From Sphingomonas kyeonggiensis (GTDB taxonomy: Bacteria; Pseudomonadota; Alphaproteobacteria; Sphingomonadales; Sphingomonadaceae), in assembly GCF_030812785.1 (NCBI RefSeq), contig NZ_JAUSTJ010000001.1:1-64000 (forward strand): DNA of 64,000 nt, given 5' to 3'. Shown in pieces: positions 7,922 to 17,047 of the stretch. The notes beneath the pieces are model-generated. The model searched no databases. It was not told where the DNA came from and saw nothing but the letters and a program-made list of their open reading frames with translations. Within the stretch, counting starts at the first letter, position 1; the number at the start of each line of letters is the position of its first letter. Made by a program: the position numbers and the translations under genes.

Positions 7922-9252
7922 TCGGAAGCTGCCCCGCCACGCGCCAGTCGCTCCGCCAGTGGCGGCGCGGCTTCATCCAAAGCCTCGCTGGACTCGTCTT
8001 CGAACAACAGGTCGAAAACGCCTTGAGGAATCCAGCTGAGAGACATGGGTGCCTGCTCGCCGGTCTTGAGCGATTTGATGGTCACTTCGCCCCGTGCGAG
8101 TTCGTCGTCTCCCAGGATCAGGACGTAGCGCGCGCCAGCGGCGTCGGCACGCTGCATGCGCTTCTTCATGTTGCCGCGAAAACCCATGTCCGCCGAAACG
8201 CCGGCGCGACGAAGATCGGCAACAATGCCCTGCGCGCGCAGGGCCGCGGCGTCACCCATCGGGATCACAACGGCATCGACACCATCCGACTCCGGCTCCT
8301 CGATCATCATCGCCAGCCGTTCGACGCCGGCCGCCCAGCCCACGCCCGGGGTCTCGGGGCCGCCGAGATTGCCGACCAGCCCGTCATAGCGGCCACCGGC
8401 CAGCACGGTGCCCTGGGCGCCGAGGCGGTCGGTGACGAATTCGAACGCGGTGTGGCGATAATAGTCGAGCCCGCGCACGAGGCGCGAGTTGCGCGTCCAG
8501 GCGACGCCGGCGGCATCGAGCCCGTCGGTCACTGCCTTGAAGAAGGCCGCGGCGTCCTCGGTCAGGTACGCGTCGATGTCCGGCGCGCTGTCGGCGATCG
8601 GGCGGTCCTTGGGATCCTTCGAATCGAGGATGCGCATCGGGTTCTTCTCGAGCCGGACGAGGCTGTCCTCGCTCAGCTGGTCCCGGTGCGCCTCGAAATG
8701 TGCGACCAGCGCGGTGCGCCAGGCGTCACGCGTTTCTGCGTCACCCAGGGTATTGAGCTGGAGCGTCACGCCCTCGATGCCGAGGTCGCGCAGGAGCTGG
8801 TCGGCGAGCACGAGCAACTCGACATCGGCAGCGGGCTCGGCCGCGCCGATGATCTCGGCGTCGAGCTGGTGGAACTGGCGGAAGCGGCCCTTCTGGGGAC
8901 GCTCGTAGCGGAACACCGGGCCCGAGGTGACCAGCTTGATCGGCGCGTACTGCTGCCAGCCCTCGGTGATGTACGCGCGGCAGATGCCGGCGGTGAATTC
9001 GGGGCGCAGCGTGATCAGATCGCCGCCCTTGTCCTCGAAGGTGTACATCTCCTTCGAGACGACGTCCGAGGTCTCGCCCATCGAGCGGGCGAACACGCCC
9101 GTCGCCTCGAACACCGGGATGTCGACCCGCTGGAAGCAATAGAGTTTGCGGACGGAATCAAAGGTTTCGAGAACATGCGCGAACCTGCGCTGCTCTTCGC
9201 CGAAGATGTCCTGGGTGCCGCGGATGCGGTTGGGCGTTTCGATGCGTGCCAT
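7918..9252 (-). CDS. hisS: Histidyl-tRNA synthetase
   Basis: This class II synthetase charges tRNA-His. The 444-residue product begins [17 protein letters not shown], where RGTQDI is the family N-terminal signature. It shows motif 2 ([19 protein letters not shown]), the histidine-specific LVRGLDYY and [10 protein letters not shown] motifs, motif 3 (GVERLAMM) and a C-terminal anticodon-binding domain. The ATG at 9252 matches the family N-terminus although the frame is open to 9378. No Shine-Dalgarno is visible. Instead a perfect 16-bp palindrome occupies the bases immediately before the start codon. It is the first gene of the hisS-prfA-prmC group. Confidence 0.95.
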   Translation of the reverse strand: MARIETPNRIRGTQDIFGEEQRRFAHVLETFDSVRKLYCFQRVDIPVFEATGVFARSMGETSDVVSKEMYTFEDKGGDLITLRPEFTAGICRAYITEGWQQYAPIKLVTSGPVFRYERPQKGRFRQFHQLDAEIIGAAEPAADVELLVLADQLLRDLGIEGVTLQLNTLGDAETRDAWRTALVAHFEAHRDQLSEDSLVRLEKNPMRILDSKDPKDRPIADSAPDIDAYLTEDAAAFFKAVTDGLDAAGVAWTRNSRLVRGLDYYRHTAFEFVTDRLGAQGTVLAGGRYDGLVGNLGGPETPGVGWAAGVERLAMMIEEPESDGVDAVVIPMGDAAALRAQGIVADLRRAGVSADMGFRGNMKKRMQRADAAGARYVLILGDDELARGEVTIKSLKTGEQAPMSLSWIPQGVFDLLFEDESSEALDEAAPPLAERLARGGAASE

Positions 9253-9268
9253 ATTGGCGCGCGCCAAT
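9253..9268. promoter_or_regulatory. Perfect 16-bp palindrome abutting the hisS start codon
   Basis: ATTGGCGCGCGCCAAT is exactly self-complementary and ends at the base next to the hisS ATG, read on the minus strand. It replaces the expected ribosome binding site. It could be a protein-binding operator, or a hairpin (6-bp stem, 4-base loop) that controls access to the start codon if the mRNA is leadered. Confidence 0.45.
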
Positions 9269-9412
9269 AGGCCTCTTCCCTCGCCGTCGCAACGCGAAAG
9301 CCCATGGCGATAGGGAACAGCGTCATAACGTGGCAATTGTTGCACCGGGCAAGCATATGGTGGAAACCTGCCCTGCACCGGGACTTAGTTTCGCGTTTCC
9401 CGGATATTTCTT

Positions 9413-10708
9413 GTGTTGCGCCTGTTCAGGGCGCTGCCCAAGAGCGTTTCCGCACAGAACCGCGCCCGAGTCGGCGCCTTGATCCGGGTTGAACACTTGC
9501 ACCGAATCACCCCTGGCGGCTCCCGCCTTCCTGCCTTCGCACTGCTTTCCGCCACGCTGATTCTCGCTTCCTGCGGGAGCGGCAGCCAGACCGCACAGAA
9601 AAAGGGCGCGGGCGGACCGCCGCAAGTGGGCTTCGTGGTGGTGCAGCCGGGCGAGGTGCCCGTGGTCGCCGAGCTGACCGGCCGGGTGAACCCCTATCAG
9701 GTCGCCGAGATCCGCCCGCAGGTGGCCGGCATCATCCGCAAGCGCTTCTTCGCCGAGGGCTCGATCGTCCGCCAGGGCCAGACGCTCTACCAGATCGACC
9801 CGAGCCTCTATGCGGCGAGCGTCGCCGAGGCATCGGCCAGCCTGCAGAATGCCCGTGCCAATGCCGAGGCGGCGCGGATCAAGGCCGATCGCTACAAGCC
9901 GCTGGCCGAGGCCGAGGCGGTTTCGAAGCAGGACTATACCGACGCCGTCGCCGCCGCCCGCCAGGCGAACGCGCAGATCGCCCAGAGCGGCGCGCAGCTG
10001 CAGACCGCGAAGATCAACCTGAACTTCACCCGGGTGCCCGCGCCGATCACCGGCCGCATCGGCCGCTCGCTGTTCACCGAAGGCGCGCTGGTCACCAACA
10101 ACCAGGCCGATCCGCTGGCGGTGATCCAGCGGCTCGACCCGATCTTCGTCGATATCCAGCAATCGAGCACCGAGCTGCTCGCGCTGCGCCGCGCGCTCGC
10201 CCAGCAAGGCGTCGTCCCGGGCAGCGCCAGCGTGCGCGTCAAGCTGGAGGACGGCAGCGAGTACGGCACGACCGGCACCGTCGAATTCTCCGAAGTGGTG
10301 GTCGATCAGAGCACCGGCACGGTGACGCTGCGCGCCCGCTTCGCCAATCCCGACGGGCTGTTGCTGCCCGGCATGTTCGTCCGCGCGGTCTTCACCCAGG
10401 CGATCGACACCCGTGCCTTCCTGGTGCCGCAGCAGGCGGTGTCGCGCGACGGCAGGGGCGACGCCCAGCTCTGGGTGGTCGGCGCCAACAACAAGGCCGA
10501 GCGCCGCAACGTGACCGCGGACCGCACCCAGGGCGCCTATTGGGTCATCACCAAGGGGCTCAACCCCGGCGACAAGGTGATCACCCAGGGCATCGCGAAC
10601 CTGAAGCCCAATGCCGATATCCGCCCGGTCCCGGCCGACACGCCGCAGAAGATCGAGGCGCCCCGCAAGGGCCAGGGCACCGGCGCATCCAAGTCGAAGG
10701 GCGGCTAA
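9413..10708 (+). CDS. RND efflux periplasmic adaptor subunit (AcrA/MexA type)
   Basis: This is the membrane-fusion component linking the inner-membrane pump to the outer-membrane channel. It has a lipobox (LILASC) followed by a barrel-sandwich (lipoyl) segment (VNPYQVAEIRPQVAGII), an alpha-helical hairpin rich in Ala/Gln, the return strand (LNFTRVPAPITGRIG) and the beta-barrel and membrane-proximal domains. The start is uncertain: GTG 9413 gives 431 residues with the lipid Cys at residue 54, whereas TTG 9497 would put it at 26, more usual for a lipoprotein signal. No strong ribosome binding site distinguishes them. The pump gene follows after six bases. Confidence 0.9.
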   Translation: MLRLFRALPKSVSAQNRARVGALIRVEHLHRITPGGSRLPAFALLSATLILASCGSGSQTAQKKGAGGPPQVGFVVVQPGEVPVVAELTGRVNPYQVAEIRPQVAGIIRKRFFAEGSIVRQGQTLYQIDPSLYAASVAEASASLQNARANAEAARIKADRYKPLAEAEAVSKQDYTDAVAAARQANAQIAQSGAQLQTAKINLNFTRVPAPITGRIGRSLFTEGALVTNNQADPLAVIQRLDPIFVDIQQSSTELLALRRALAQQGVVPGSASVRVKLEDGSEYGTTGTVEFSEVVVDQSTGTVTLRARFANPDGLLLPGMFVRAVFTQAIDTRAFLVPQQAVSRDGRGDAQLWVVGANNKAERRNVTADRTQGAYWVITKGLNPGDKVITQGIANLKPNADIRPVPADTPQKIEAPRKGQGTGASKSKGG

Positions 10709-10714
10709 GCCACT

Positions 10715-13700
10715 ATGTCCCGCGTATTCATCGATCGCCCGATCTTCGCCTGGGTGATCGCGATCATCACCATGCTGATGGGCCTGGGCGCGGTCTTCTC
10801 GCTGCCCATCGCGCAATATCCGGACATCGCCCCGCCCCAGGTCAATATCCGCGCCACCTATCCCGGCGCGTCGGCGGAGACGGTGCAGAATTCGGTGACG
10901 CAGATCATCGAGCAGAACCTGACCGGCATCGACGGGCTGCTCTATTTCAGCTCCTCCTCGACCTCGCGCGGGCAGGTGACGATCAGCGCGACCTTCGACA
11001 AGGGCACCGATCCCGACATCGCCCAGGTCCAGGTGCAGAACCAGGTGCAGCAGGCGCTGTCCCGCCTGCCCAACCAGGTGCAGCAGCAGGGCGTGCGCGT
11101 CACCAAGTCGAACCCGGACACGCTGCTGCTCGTCGGCGTCTATGACGAGACCGACAAGCGCACCAACCGCGACGTCTCCGACTGGCTCTCGTCCAACCTG
11201 CAGGACACGCTGTCGCGCCTGCCGGGCGTGGGCGACGTCAACGTGTTCGGCTCCCCCTATGCGATGCGCATCTGGCTCAACCCGGCGAGCCTGGCGAGCT
11301 ATGGCCTGATGCCGAGCGACGTGGTGACGGCGATCACCAACCAGAATACCGAGATCGCGGCGGGCGAGATCGGCGGCCAGCCCCAGCCGAACACGCAGAT
11401 GCTCAACGCGACGGTGACTGCCCAGTCGCGGCTGCAGACGCCCGAGCAGTTCGCCAAGATCATCCTCAAGACCCAGACCAACGGCGCGCACGTCCTGCTG
11501 AAGGACGTTGCCCGCATCGAGCTGGGCGCGGAGAACTACAACGCCGTCAGCCGCGTCAACGGCCATCCCGGCTCGGGCATCGCGATCAGTACCTCGCCCG
11601 GTGCCGACGCGCTGAAGACCGCCGACCTGGTCAAGGCGACCGTGGCGGAAGCGGCCAAGGAATTCCCCGAAGGCCTGAACTACGCCTACGCCAACGACAC
11701 CACCGAGTTCATCAAGCTCTCGATCGAGGAAGTGGTGAAGACGCTGGTCGAGGCGATCATCCTCGTCGTCATCGTGATGTTCGTGTTCCTGCAAAGCTGG
11801 CGCGCGACTCTGGTGCCGATGATCGCGGTGCCGGTGGTGCTGCTCGGCACCTTCGCGGTGTTCTATGCGCTCGGCTATTCGATCAACACGCTGACCTTGT
11901 TCGGGCTGGTGCTGGTGATCGGCCTGCTCGTCGACGACGCGATCGTCGTGGTCGAGAATGTCGAGCGGCTGATGGAGGAAGACCCCGAGCTCACCCCGCG
12001 CGAGGCGACGATCAAGTCGATGGACCAGATCCAGATCGCGCTGGTGGCGATCGCGCTGGTGCTGTCGGCGGTGTTCCTGCCGATGGCGTTCTTCGGCGGA
12101 TCGACCGGCGTGATCTATCGACAATTCTCTGTGACGATCGTCTCGGCGATGATCCTGTCGGTACTGGTCGCGCTGATCCTCAGCCCGGCGCTCACCGCCA
12201 CCGTGCTCAAGCGCAAGCAGGACATGGCCAAGCCCGGCAGCGGCTGGTTCGCGCGCCGCGTGCCGTTCATCGGCAACGGCTTCCGCAAGGGTACCGAGAA
12301 GTTCAACCAGGGCTTCGAGTGGACGATCGATCGCTACACGCGGACGATCTCCTATGTCGTCGATCGCAAGTGGATCTTCCTGCTGATCTACCTGCTGGTC
12401 TGCGCGGTGCTGGTGCTGATGTTCTACCGCCTGCCCACCGGCTTCCTGCCGACCGAGGACCAGGGCGCGGCCAGCGTCCAGTTCCGCCTGCCCGCCGGCG
12501 CGACCCAGGCGCGCACGCAGGAGGTGCAGCTGGCGGTCGAGAAATACCTGACCGGGCCCGAGGGCAAGAACGTCAAGACGCTGTTCACGGTGACCGGCGG
12601 CGGCGGTGGCGGCGGCGCCAGCGGCCAGAATACCGGCCAGGGCTTCGTCAACTTCGTCCCCTGGGACGACCGCCCGGGCAAGGAGAACGGTGCCGACGCG
12701 ATCGTCCAGCGCGCGGCCGGCGCCTTCCGCAACTTCCGCGACGCCCAGGTCTTCGCGCTGGTGCCCCCCGCGATCCGCGGGCTCGGCCAGTCGAACGGTT
12801 TCACGCTCGAGCTGCAGAATGCCAGCGGCATGTCGCGCGACGACTTCGTCGCCGCCCGCGACAAGCTGCTCGCCGCGGCCAATGCCGATCCGGACCTGCA
12901 GGCGGTGCGCCTGTCGGACCTGCCCGACGTGTCGACGCTCAACATCCAGATCGACCAGGAGAAGCTGGCGGCGCTCGGCCTCACCCAGGCCGACGTCAAC
13001 AACACGCTGTCGACCGCCTGGGGCGGTCGCTACGTCAACGACTTCATCGATCGCGGCCGCGTGAAGCGCGTCTATGTCCAGGGCGATGCGCCCTATCGCG
13101 CCGAGCCGCAGAACCTCAGCGACTGGTTCGTGCGCGGCAGCGACGGCAAGATGACCCCCTTCTCGTCCTTCGCGACGATCGGCTGGTCGACCGCGCCGAC
13201 CACCGTCTCGCGCTTCCAGGGCATCTCGGCCTTCGAGTTCCAGGGCCAGCCGGCGCCGGGCAAGAGCTCGGGCGACGCGATGAGGCGGATGGAAGAGCTC
13301 GCCTCGCAGATCCCGGGCACCAGCGTCTCCTGGGCCGGCCTCTCCTATCAGGAGCGGCTCGCGGGCGGGCAGGCACCCTTGCTCTACGGCGTCTCGCTGC
13401 TGATCGTGTTCCTCTGCCTCGCCGCGCTCTATGAGAGCTGGTCGATCCCGGTCGCTGCGATGCTCGTCGTGCCGCTCGGCCTGATCGGCGCGGTGTTCGC
13501 AGTGAGCCTGCGCGGGCTGCAGAACGACGTGTACCTGCAGATCGGCCTGCTCACGACCATGGGCCTGGCGGTGAAGAACGCGATCCTGATGATCGAGTTC
13601 GCCGAGCGCGCCGAGAAGGAAGGCAAGCGGGTGATCGACGCCGCACTCGAAGCCGCGCGCATCCGCTTCCGCCCGATCGTGATGACGAGCCTCGCCTTCA

Positions 13701-13915
13701 TCTTCGGCGTGCTGCCGCTGGCGATCTCGACCGGCGCCGGCGCCAACAGCCGCATCGCGATCGGCACTGCCGTGATCGGCGGCATGCTGACCGCGCTGAT
13801 CCTCGCCATCTTCTACATCCCGCTGTTCTTCGTGCTCGTCCGCCGCGGCGTGCGCGATTCGCTCAAGGCGGTGCGCGAGCGGATGGGCCGCAACAAGCCG
13901 GAGGCGCAGGCATGA
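10715..13915 (+). CDS. RND multidrug efflux pump, inner-membrane permease (AcrB/MexB, HAE1 type)
   Basis: A 1066-residue proton-driven pump that extrudes hydrophobic compounds. It begins MSRVFIDRPIFAWVIAI, typical of HAE1 permeases. It has the paired proton-relay aspartates in GLLVDDAIVVVENVER (transmembrane helix 4) and the relay lysine in GLAVKNAILMIEFA (helix 10). Two large periplasmic loops and 12 membrane helices are evident from the hydrophobicity pattern. The porter loop contains a Gly run (near residues 628-635). It is in one operon with the adaptor (6-bp gap) and the channel (4-base overlap). No local regulator gene is present. Substrates cannot be predicted from sequence alone. Confidence 0.96.
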   Translation: MSRVFIDRPIFAWVIAIITMLMGLGAVFSLPIAQYPDIAPPQVNIRATYPGASAETVQNSVTQIIEQNLTGIDGLLYFSSSSTSRGQVTISATFDKGTDPDIAQVQVQNQVQQALSRLPNQVQQQGVRVTKSNPDTLLLVGVYDETDKRTNRDVSDWLSSNLQDTLSRLPGVGDVNVFGSPYAMRIWLNPASLASYGLMPSDVVTAITNQNTEIAAGEIGGQPQPNTQMLNATVTAQSRLQTPEQFAKIILKTQTNGAHVLLKDVARIELGAENYNAVSRVNGHPGSGIAISTSPGADALKTADLVKATVAEAAKEFPEGLNYAYANDTTEFIKLSIEEVVKTLVEAIILVVIVMFVFLQSWRATLVPMIAVPVVLLGTFAVFYALGYSINTLTLFGLVLVIGLLVDDAIVVVENVERLMEEDPELTPREATIKSMDQIQIALVAIALVLSAVFLPMAFFGGSTGVIYRQFSVTIVSAMILSVLVALILSPALTATVLKRKQDMAKPGSGWFARRVPFIGNGFRKGTEKFNQGFEWTIDRYTRTISYVVDRKWIFLLIYLLVCAVLVLMFYRLPTGFLPTEDQGAASVQFRLPAGATQARTQEVQLAVEKYLTGPEGKNVKTLFTVTGGGGGGGASGQNTGQGFVNFVPWDDRPGKENGADAIVQRAAGAFRNFRDAQVFALVPPAIRGLGQSNGFTLELQNASGMSRDDFVAARDKLLAAANADPDLQAVRLSDLPDVSTLNIQIDQEKLAALGLTQADVNNTLSTAWGGRYVNDFIDRGRVKRVYVQGDAPYRAEPQNLSDWFVRGSDGKMTPFSSFATIGWSTAPTTVSRFQGISAFEFQGQPAPGKSSGDAMRRMEELASQIPGTSVSWAGLSYQERLAGGQAPLLYGVSLLIVFLCLAALYESWSIPVAAMLVVPLGLIGAVFAVSLRGLQNDVYLQIGLLTTMGLAVKNAILMIEFAERAEKEGKRVIDAALEAARIRFRPIVMTSLAFIFGVLPLAISTGAGANSRIAIGTAVIGGMLTALILAIFYIPLFFVLVRRGVRDSLKAVRERMGRNKPEAQA

Positions 13916-15357
13916 AGCGCGCAGTCCTCACCCTGATGCTGGGCAGCGCGCTGGCCGGCTGCTCGATGGATCCCAAGCTGGAGATGCCGGCGGCGCCGGT
14001 GCCGCCGAGCTGGCCGGTGGGCGACGCCTATCTGAAGGCGAACGAAGCCGCGCTGCCGACGGTGACCTATCAGGAGATCTTCCGCGATCCCCGGCTGCAA
14101 AAGCTGATCGAAACGGCGCTGGCCAATAATCGCGACCTGCGCATCGCCGCCGCCAATATCGCGGCGGCACGCGCCCAGTACCGCATCCAGCGTGCCGACC
14201 GGCTGCCCGAGCTCGACGCCGGTGCCGGCGCGACCGTGTCCCACGGCAGCAGCACCGGCGCGGCGACCGCGGGCAGCAGCGGGACGCGCACCAGCTTCTC
14301 GGGCGATCTCAGCATCCCGGCGTTCGAGCTCGACCTGTTCGGCCGCGTCGCCTCGCTCACCCGCGCCGAGCAGGACCGCTGGTTCGCCACCGAAGCGGCA
14401 GCGCGTGCCACGCGGCTCACGCTGATCGGCGACATCGCCTCGGCCTGGCTCAACCATGCCGCGGACGCGAGCCTGCTCAAGATCGCGCAGGACACCGCGG
14501 CCAATGCCGAGCGCTCGGTCAAGCTCACCGACCTGCGACTGAAAGGCGGCATCGCCCCGCGCACCGACCTGGCCCAGGCGCAGCAGACCCTGGCCAGCGC
14601 CCAGTCCGACGTCGCCTCCCAGACCACGGCAGTGGCGCAGGACGTCAATGCGCTGCGGCTGCTCGTCGGCGCCGAGATCGATCCCACCCTGCTCTCCCCG
14701 GCAATCGAGGAAGCGGCGCCGACTGTCGCCGAGCTGCCCGCCGGAGTCGATTCGGGCGTACTGCTCCGCCGGCCAGACGTGGTGCAGGCCGAGTACACGC
14801 TGCGCGCCGCCAATGCCGAGATCGGGGCGGCGCGCGCCGCGCTGTTCCCGCGCATCTCGCTGACCGGGCTGCTCGGCTTCGCCAGCGACGCGCTGACCGG
14901 GCTCTTCTCGGGCAATGGCTTCCACTGGTCTGGCGGGGCGAGCGGCAGCTATCCGATCTTCAACGCCGGCGCCGGCCGTGCGGGCGTGCAGGCAAGCGAG
15001 GCGCAGCGCGACGCGGCACTCGCCACCTATGAGAAGTCGATCCAGACCGCCTTCCGCGAAGTCGCCGACGCGCTCGCCCGGCGCGGCACGATCGACGACC
15101 AGCTCAAGGCCGACACCGCCAACCTGGCCGCGGCGCAGGACAATTATCGCCTGTCCGAGGCGCGCTATCGCGGCGGGATCGACAATTTCCTGGCGAACCT
15201 GGTGGCGCAGCGTTCCTACTACACCGCGCAGCGCGGGCTGGTGAACACGCGGCTGGTCGAGGCGACCAACCTGGTGACTTTGTACCGCACGCTGGGGGGC
15301 GATTCGCTGCTGACCGCGACGGCGAACGGGCCGCAGCCGGTGGCGCCCGCGCCCTAG
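13912..15357 (+). CDS. Efflux outer-membrane lipoprotein channel (NodT/OprM family)
   Basis: The 481-residue protein starts MKRAVLTLMLGSALAGCSMD, a lipoprotein signal with the lipid Cys at 17. It contains two repeats of the outer-membrane efflux domain (about residues 55-250 and 275-465), with characteristic long Ala-rich helices such as NIAAARAQYRIQRADRLPEL and RAANAEIGAARAALFPRISL. The trimeric channel completes the tripartite pump. It overlaps the pump gene by ATGA, so translation is coupled. The operon appears to end here, since a cluster of inverted repeats follows at once. Confidence 0.95.
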   Translation: MKRAVLTLMLGSALAGCSMDPKLEMPAAPVPPSWPVGDAYLKANEAALPTVTYQEIFRDPRLQKLIETALANNRDLRIAAANIAAARAQYRIQRADRLPELDAGAGATVSHGSSTGAATAGSSGTRTSFSGDLSIPAFELDLFGRVASLTRAEQDRWFATEAAARATRLTLIGDIASAWLNHAADASLLKIAQDTAANAERSVKLTDLRLKGGIAPRTDLAQAQQTLASAQSDVASQTTAVAQDVNALRLLVGAEIDPTLLSPAIEEAAPTVAELPAGVDSGVLLRRPDVVQAEYTLRAANAEIGAARAALFPRISLTGLLGFASDALTGLFSGNGFHWSGGASGSYPIFNAGAGRAGVQASEAQRDAALATYEKSIQTAFREVADALARRGTIDDQLKADTANLAAAQDNYRLSEARYRGGIDNFLANLVAQRSYYTAQRGLVNTRLVEATNLVTLYRTLGGDSLLTATANGPQPVAPAP

Positions 15358-15380
15358 TTCCTTGCTTTTCCTCTTGCTGC

Positions 15381-15572
15381 TCCCCGGCGAAGGCCGGGGC
15401 CCAGTTGCCATGTCGTTCGAGAGGTTTGGCCGCACTATCAAGCTGCGCCGAGACTGGGCCCCGGCCTTCGCCGGGGAGCTGTCAGGCCGATAGCCCAGCC
15501 TGTTTATCGACACGCCCCAAATCGCCGGCGATTCGGCAGAGAAACCTGGGCCCCGGCTTTCGCCGGGGAGCT
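15381..15572. repeat. Interspersed inverted repeats, CCCCGGC-GAAGG-CCGGGG family, three arms
   Basis: Three copies of a roughly 24-bp unit occur: TCCCCGGCGAAGGCCGGGG in forward orientation (15381-15404) and two in reverse (15454-15478 and about 15546-15571). Each is itself a hairpin. They fill the 314-bp gap between the efflux operon and the crotonase gene, and no gene is visible there. Related pairs occur at 25506-25603 and 53983-54084. Confidence 0.75.
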
Positions 15573-15671
15573 GGTTGGCTGCACCCGCCGCTGCCCTAGG
15601 GTAATTCCGCCCACCCTTTTCCCCCTCTCCACACCCCGCTATCGGTTGCGAAGCGAAACGGGAGTGGAAGC

Positions 15672-16454
15672 ATGGCCTACGAGACGATCCTGACCGAGCG
15701 CGCCGGCGATGTGCTGGTGATCACGCTCAACCGGCCCGATCGCCTCAACGCCGCGCCGCCGGCGATGTTCGACGAAATCCGCGACGCGCTTGGTAATCTG
15801 GGCGACTCCCGTGCGGTGCTGTTCCAGGGCGCCGGCCGCGCCTTCTGCTCGGGCGCCGATGTGGCGAGCGGCGCGCTTGCCTCGGCCGATCCCGGCAACG
15901 CCACCCATGCGGCACTAACCGATCATTACAACCCGACGATCCTGGCGGTGACCCGGCTGGGCGTGCCCGTGGTCAGCGCGGTGCGCGGCGCTGCCGCCGG
16001 CATCGGCTGCAGCCTCGCGCTGGCCGCCGATTTCTGCGTGGCGAGCGACACCGGCTATTTCCTCCAGGCCTTCGTCAATATCGGGCTGGTCCCCGATGGC
16101 GGCGCGACCTGGCTGCTGCCGCGCCTGGTCGGCCGCGCCCGTGCTGCCGAGATGATGATGCTCGGCGAGAAGCTGCCCGCGGTGAAGGCGCGCGACTGGG
16201 GGCTGGTCCACAGCGTCGTCTCGGACGAGCAGCTCGAGCATGAGGCGCTGGCGCTCGCCACCCGGCTTGCCGCCGGCCCTACCCAGGCGCTCGGCATGAT
16301 CCGCCGCGGCATCGGCCAGGCGCTCGAGCTGTCGCTGGAAGAGGCACTGGCGATGGAAGCCAATCACCAGCGCAGCGCGCGCGGCACCGCCGATTCGATG
16401 GAGGGCGGCCTGGCCTTCCTCCAGAAGCGGAAGCCCAGCTTCACCGGCAAATAA
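15672..16454 (+). CDS. Enoyl-CoA hydratase/isomerase family protein
   Basis: The 260-residue protein is a full-length crotonase-fold enzyme acting on acyl-CoA thioesters. The oxyanion-hole segments GAGRAFCSGADV (about residue 60) and RGAAAGIGCSLALAADF (about 105-120) are conserved. In the second active-site segment (NIGLVPDGGATWLLPRLVG) the residue after Pro is Asp, as in the isomerase/PaaG-like branch, rather than the second Glu of true hydratases. The exact reaction is therefore uncertain. The start at 15672 follows GGGAGTGGAAG at good spacing. It is alone on its strand between repeats and the zinc operon. Confidence 0.88.
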   Translation: MAYETILTERAGDVLVITLNRPDRLNAAPPAMFDEIRDALGNLGDSRAVLFQGAGRAFCSGADVASGALASADPGNATHAALTDHYNPTILAVTRLGVPVVSAVRGAAAGIGCSLALAADFCVASDTGYFLQAFVNIGLVPDGGATWLLPRLVGRARAAEMMMLGEKLPAVKARDWGLVHSVVSDEQLEHEALALATRLAAGPTQALGMIRRGIGQALELSLEEALAMEANHQRSARGTADSMEGGLAFLQKRKPSFTGK

Positions 16455-16498
16455 ACCCCGGGAGTGCGGCCCTCGGCCGCGATCCGCGCTTGATTGAC

Positions 16499-16516
16499 GT
16501 TACAATGTAACATATC
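16499..16516 (+). promoter_or_regulatory. Zur-box-like operator upstream of the DUF2946-TonB-MerC-Fur genes
   Basis: GTTACAATGTAACATATC contains the inverted repeat GTTACA-A-TGTAAC (16499-16511) with an ATATC extension. It resembles the alphaproteobacterial Zur consensus (GTTATA-type arms followed by CATATC). It lies about 33-50 bp before the first gene of an operon that ends with a Fur/Zur-family regulator. It is more AT-rich than its surroundings. Zur control is inferred. Confidence 0.55.
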
Positions 16517-16548
16517 AGGCCCCGATAGACGAAAGAGGGTAGTTTCTG

Positions 16549-16953
16549 GTGTTGGGTAGCAGGCAGCGCGAAAGCGGAGGGTGGCGGTTGCGCCACCTGT
16601 CCGGTCGCGTGCGCGCCCTGTTCCTCGCGCTGCTGCTGTCCTTCTGCTGGCAGAGCCTGGTCGTCCAGACGCACCAGCATCTCGATCCGGTCCGCCTGGC
16701 CGGACTGGCGCTCACCGCATCCGAAGAGGTGCAGGCGCCTGGCAAGCAGGTTCCCGCGGACCTGCCGGCCAACTGCCCGCTCTGCCGCGAGATGGCGACC
16801 GCCGGCGCCTATCTGCTGCCGACGCCCATCGCGCTCGCGGCACCGGAAGCGACCAGCTTCCACTTCACACCGACGTCGCTCGACGCCCTGACGCTGCTGC
16901 CGCCGGCCCGCGGCTGGCAGAGCCGCGCACCCCCGCTCCGCTTCCAGGCCTGA
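16549..16953 (+). CDS. DUF2946-like exported/membrane protein
   Basis: The 134-residue protein has a basic N-terminus, one hydrophobic segment (about residues 21-38, ALFLALLLSFCWQ), then a His-containing stretch (QTHQH) and a CPLC motif near residue 80. This resembles DUF2946, a family found beside metal-related TonB receptors. The Cys and His residues could bind metal, but the function is unknown. Translation starts at GTG 16549 after GAGGG. It is the first gene after the putative Zur operator and 94 bp before the receptor gene, so it is probably the operon leader. Confidence 0.6.
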   Translation: MLGSRQRESGGWRLRHLSGRVRALFLALLLSFCWQSLVVQTHQHLDPVRLAGLALTASEEVQAPGKQVPADLPANCPLCREMATAGAYLLPTPIALAAPEATSFHFTPTSLDALTLLPPARGWQSRAPPLRFQA

Positions 16954-17047
16954 GGACTCCACTCGCGAAGAGAGGCGCGTATCCGCGCGCCCATGCGCCG
17001 TGGAGTCCCTGATCCCCAAAAGACCAAGGTTCCTGGAGCAAGTTTTC

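Noticed and set aside
9323..12124. Very long minus-strand open frame (933 codons) opposite the efflux genes
   Set aside because: It is antisense to clear RND genes, rich in Arg/Asp/His/Gly with no family signature, and typical of the open antisense frames that high-GC codon bias produces.
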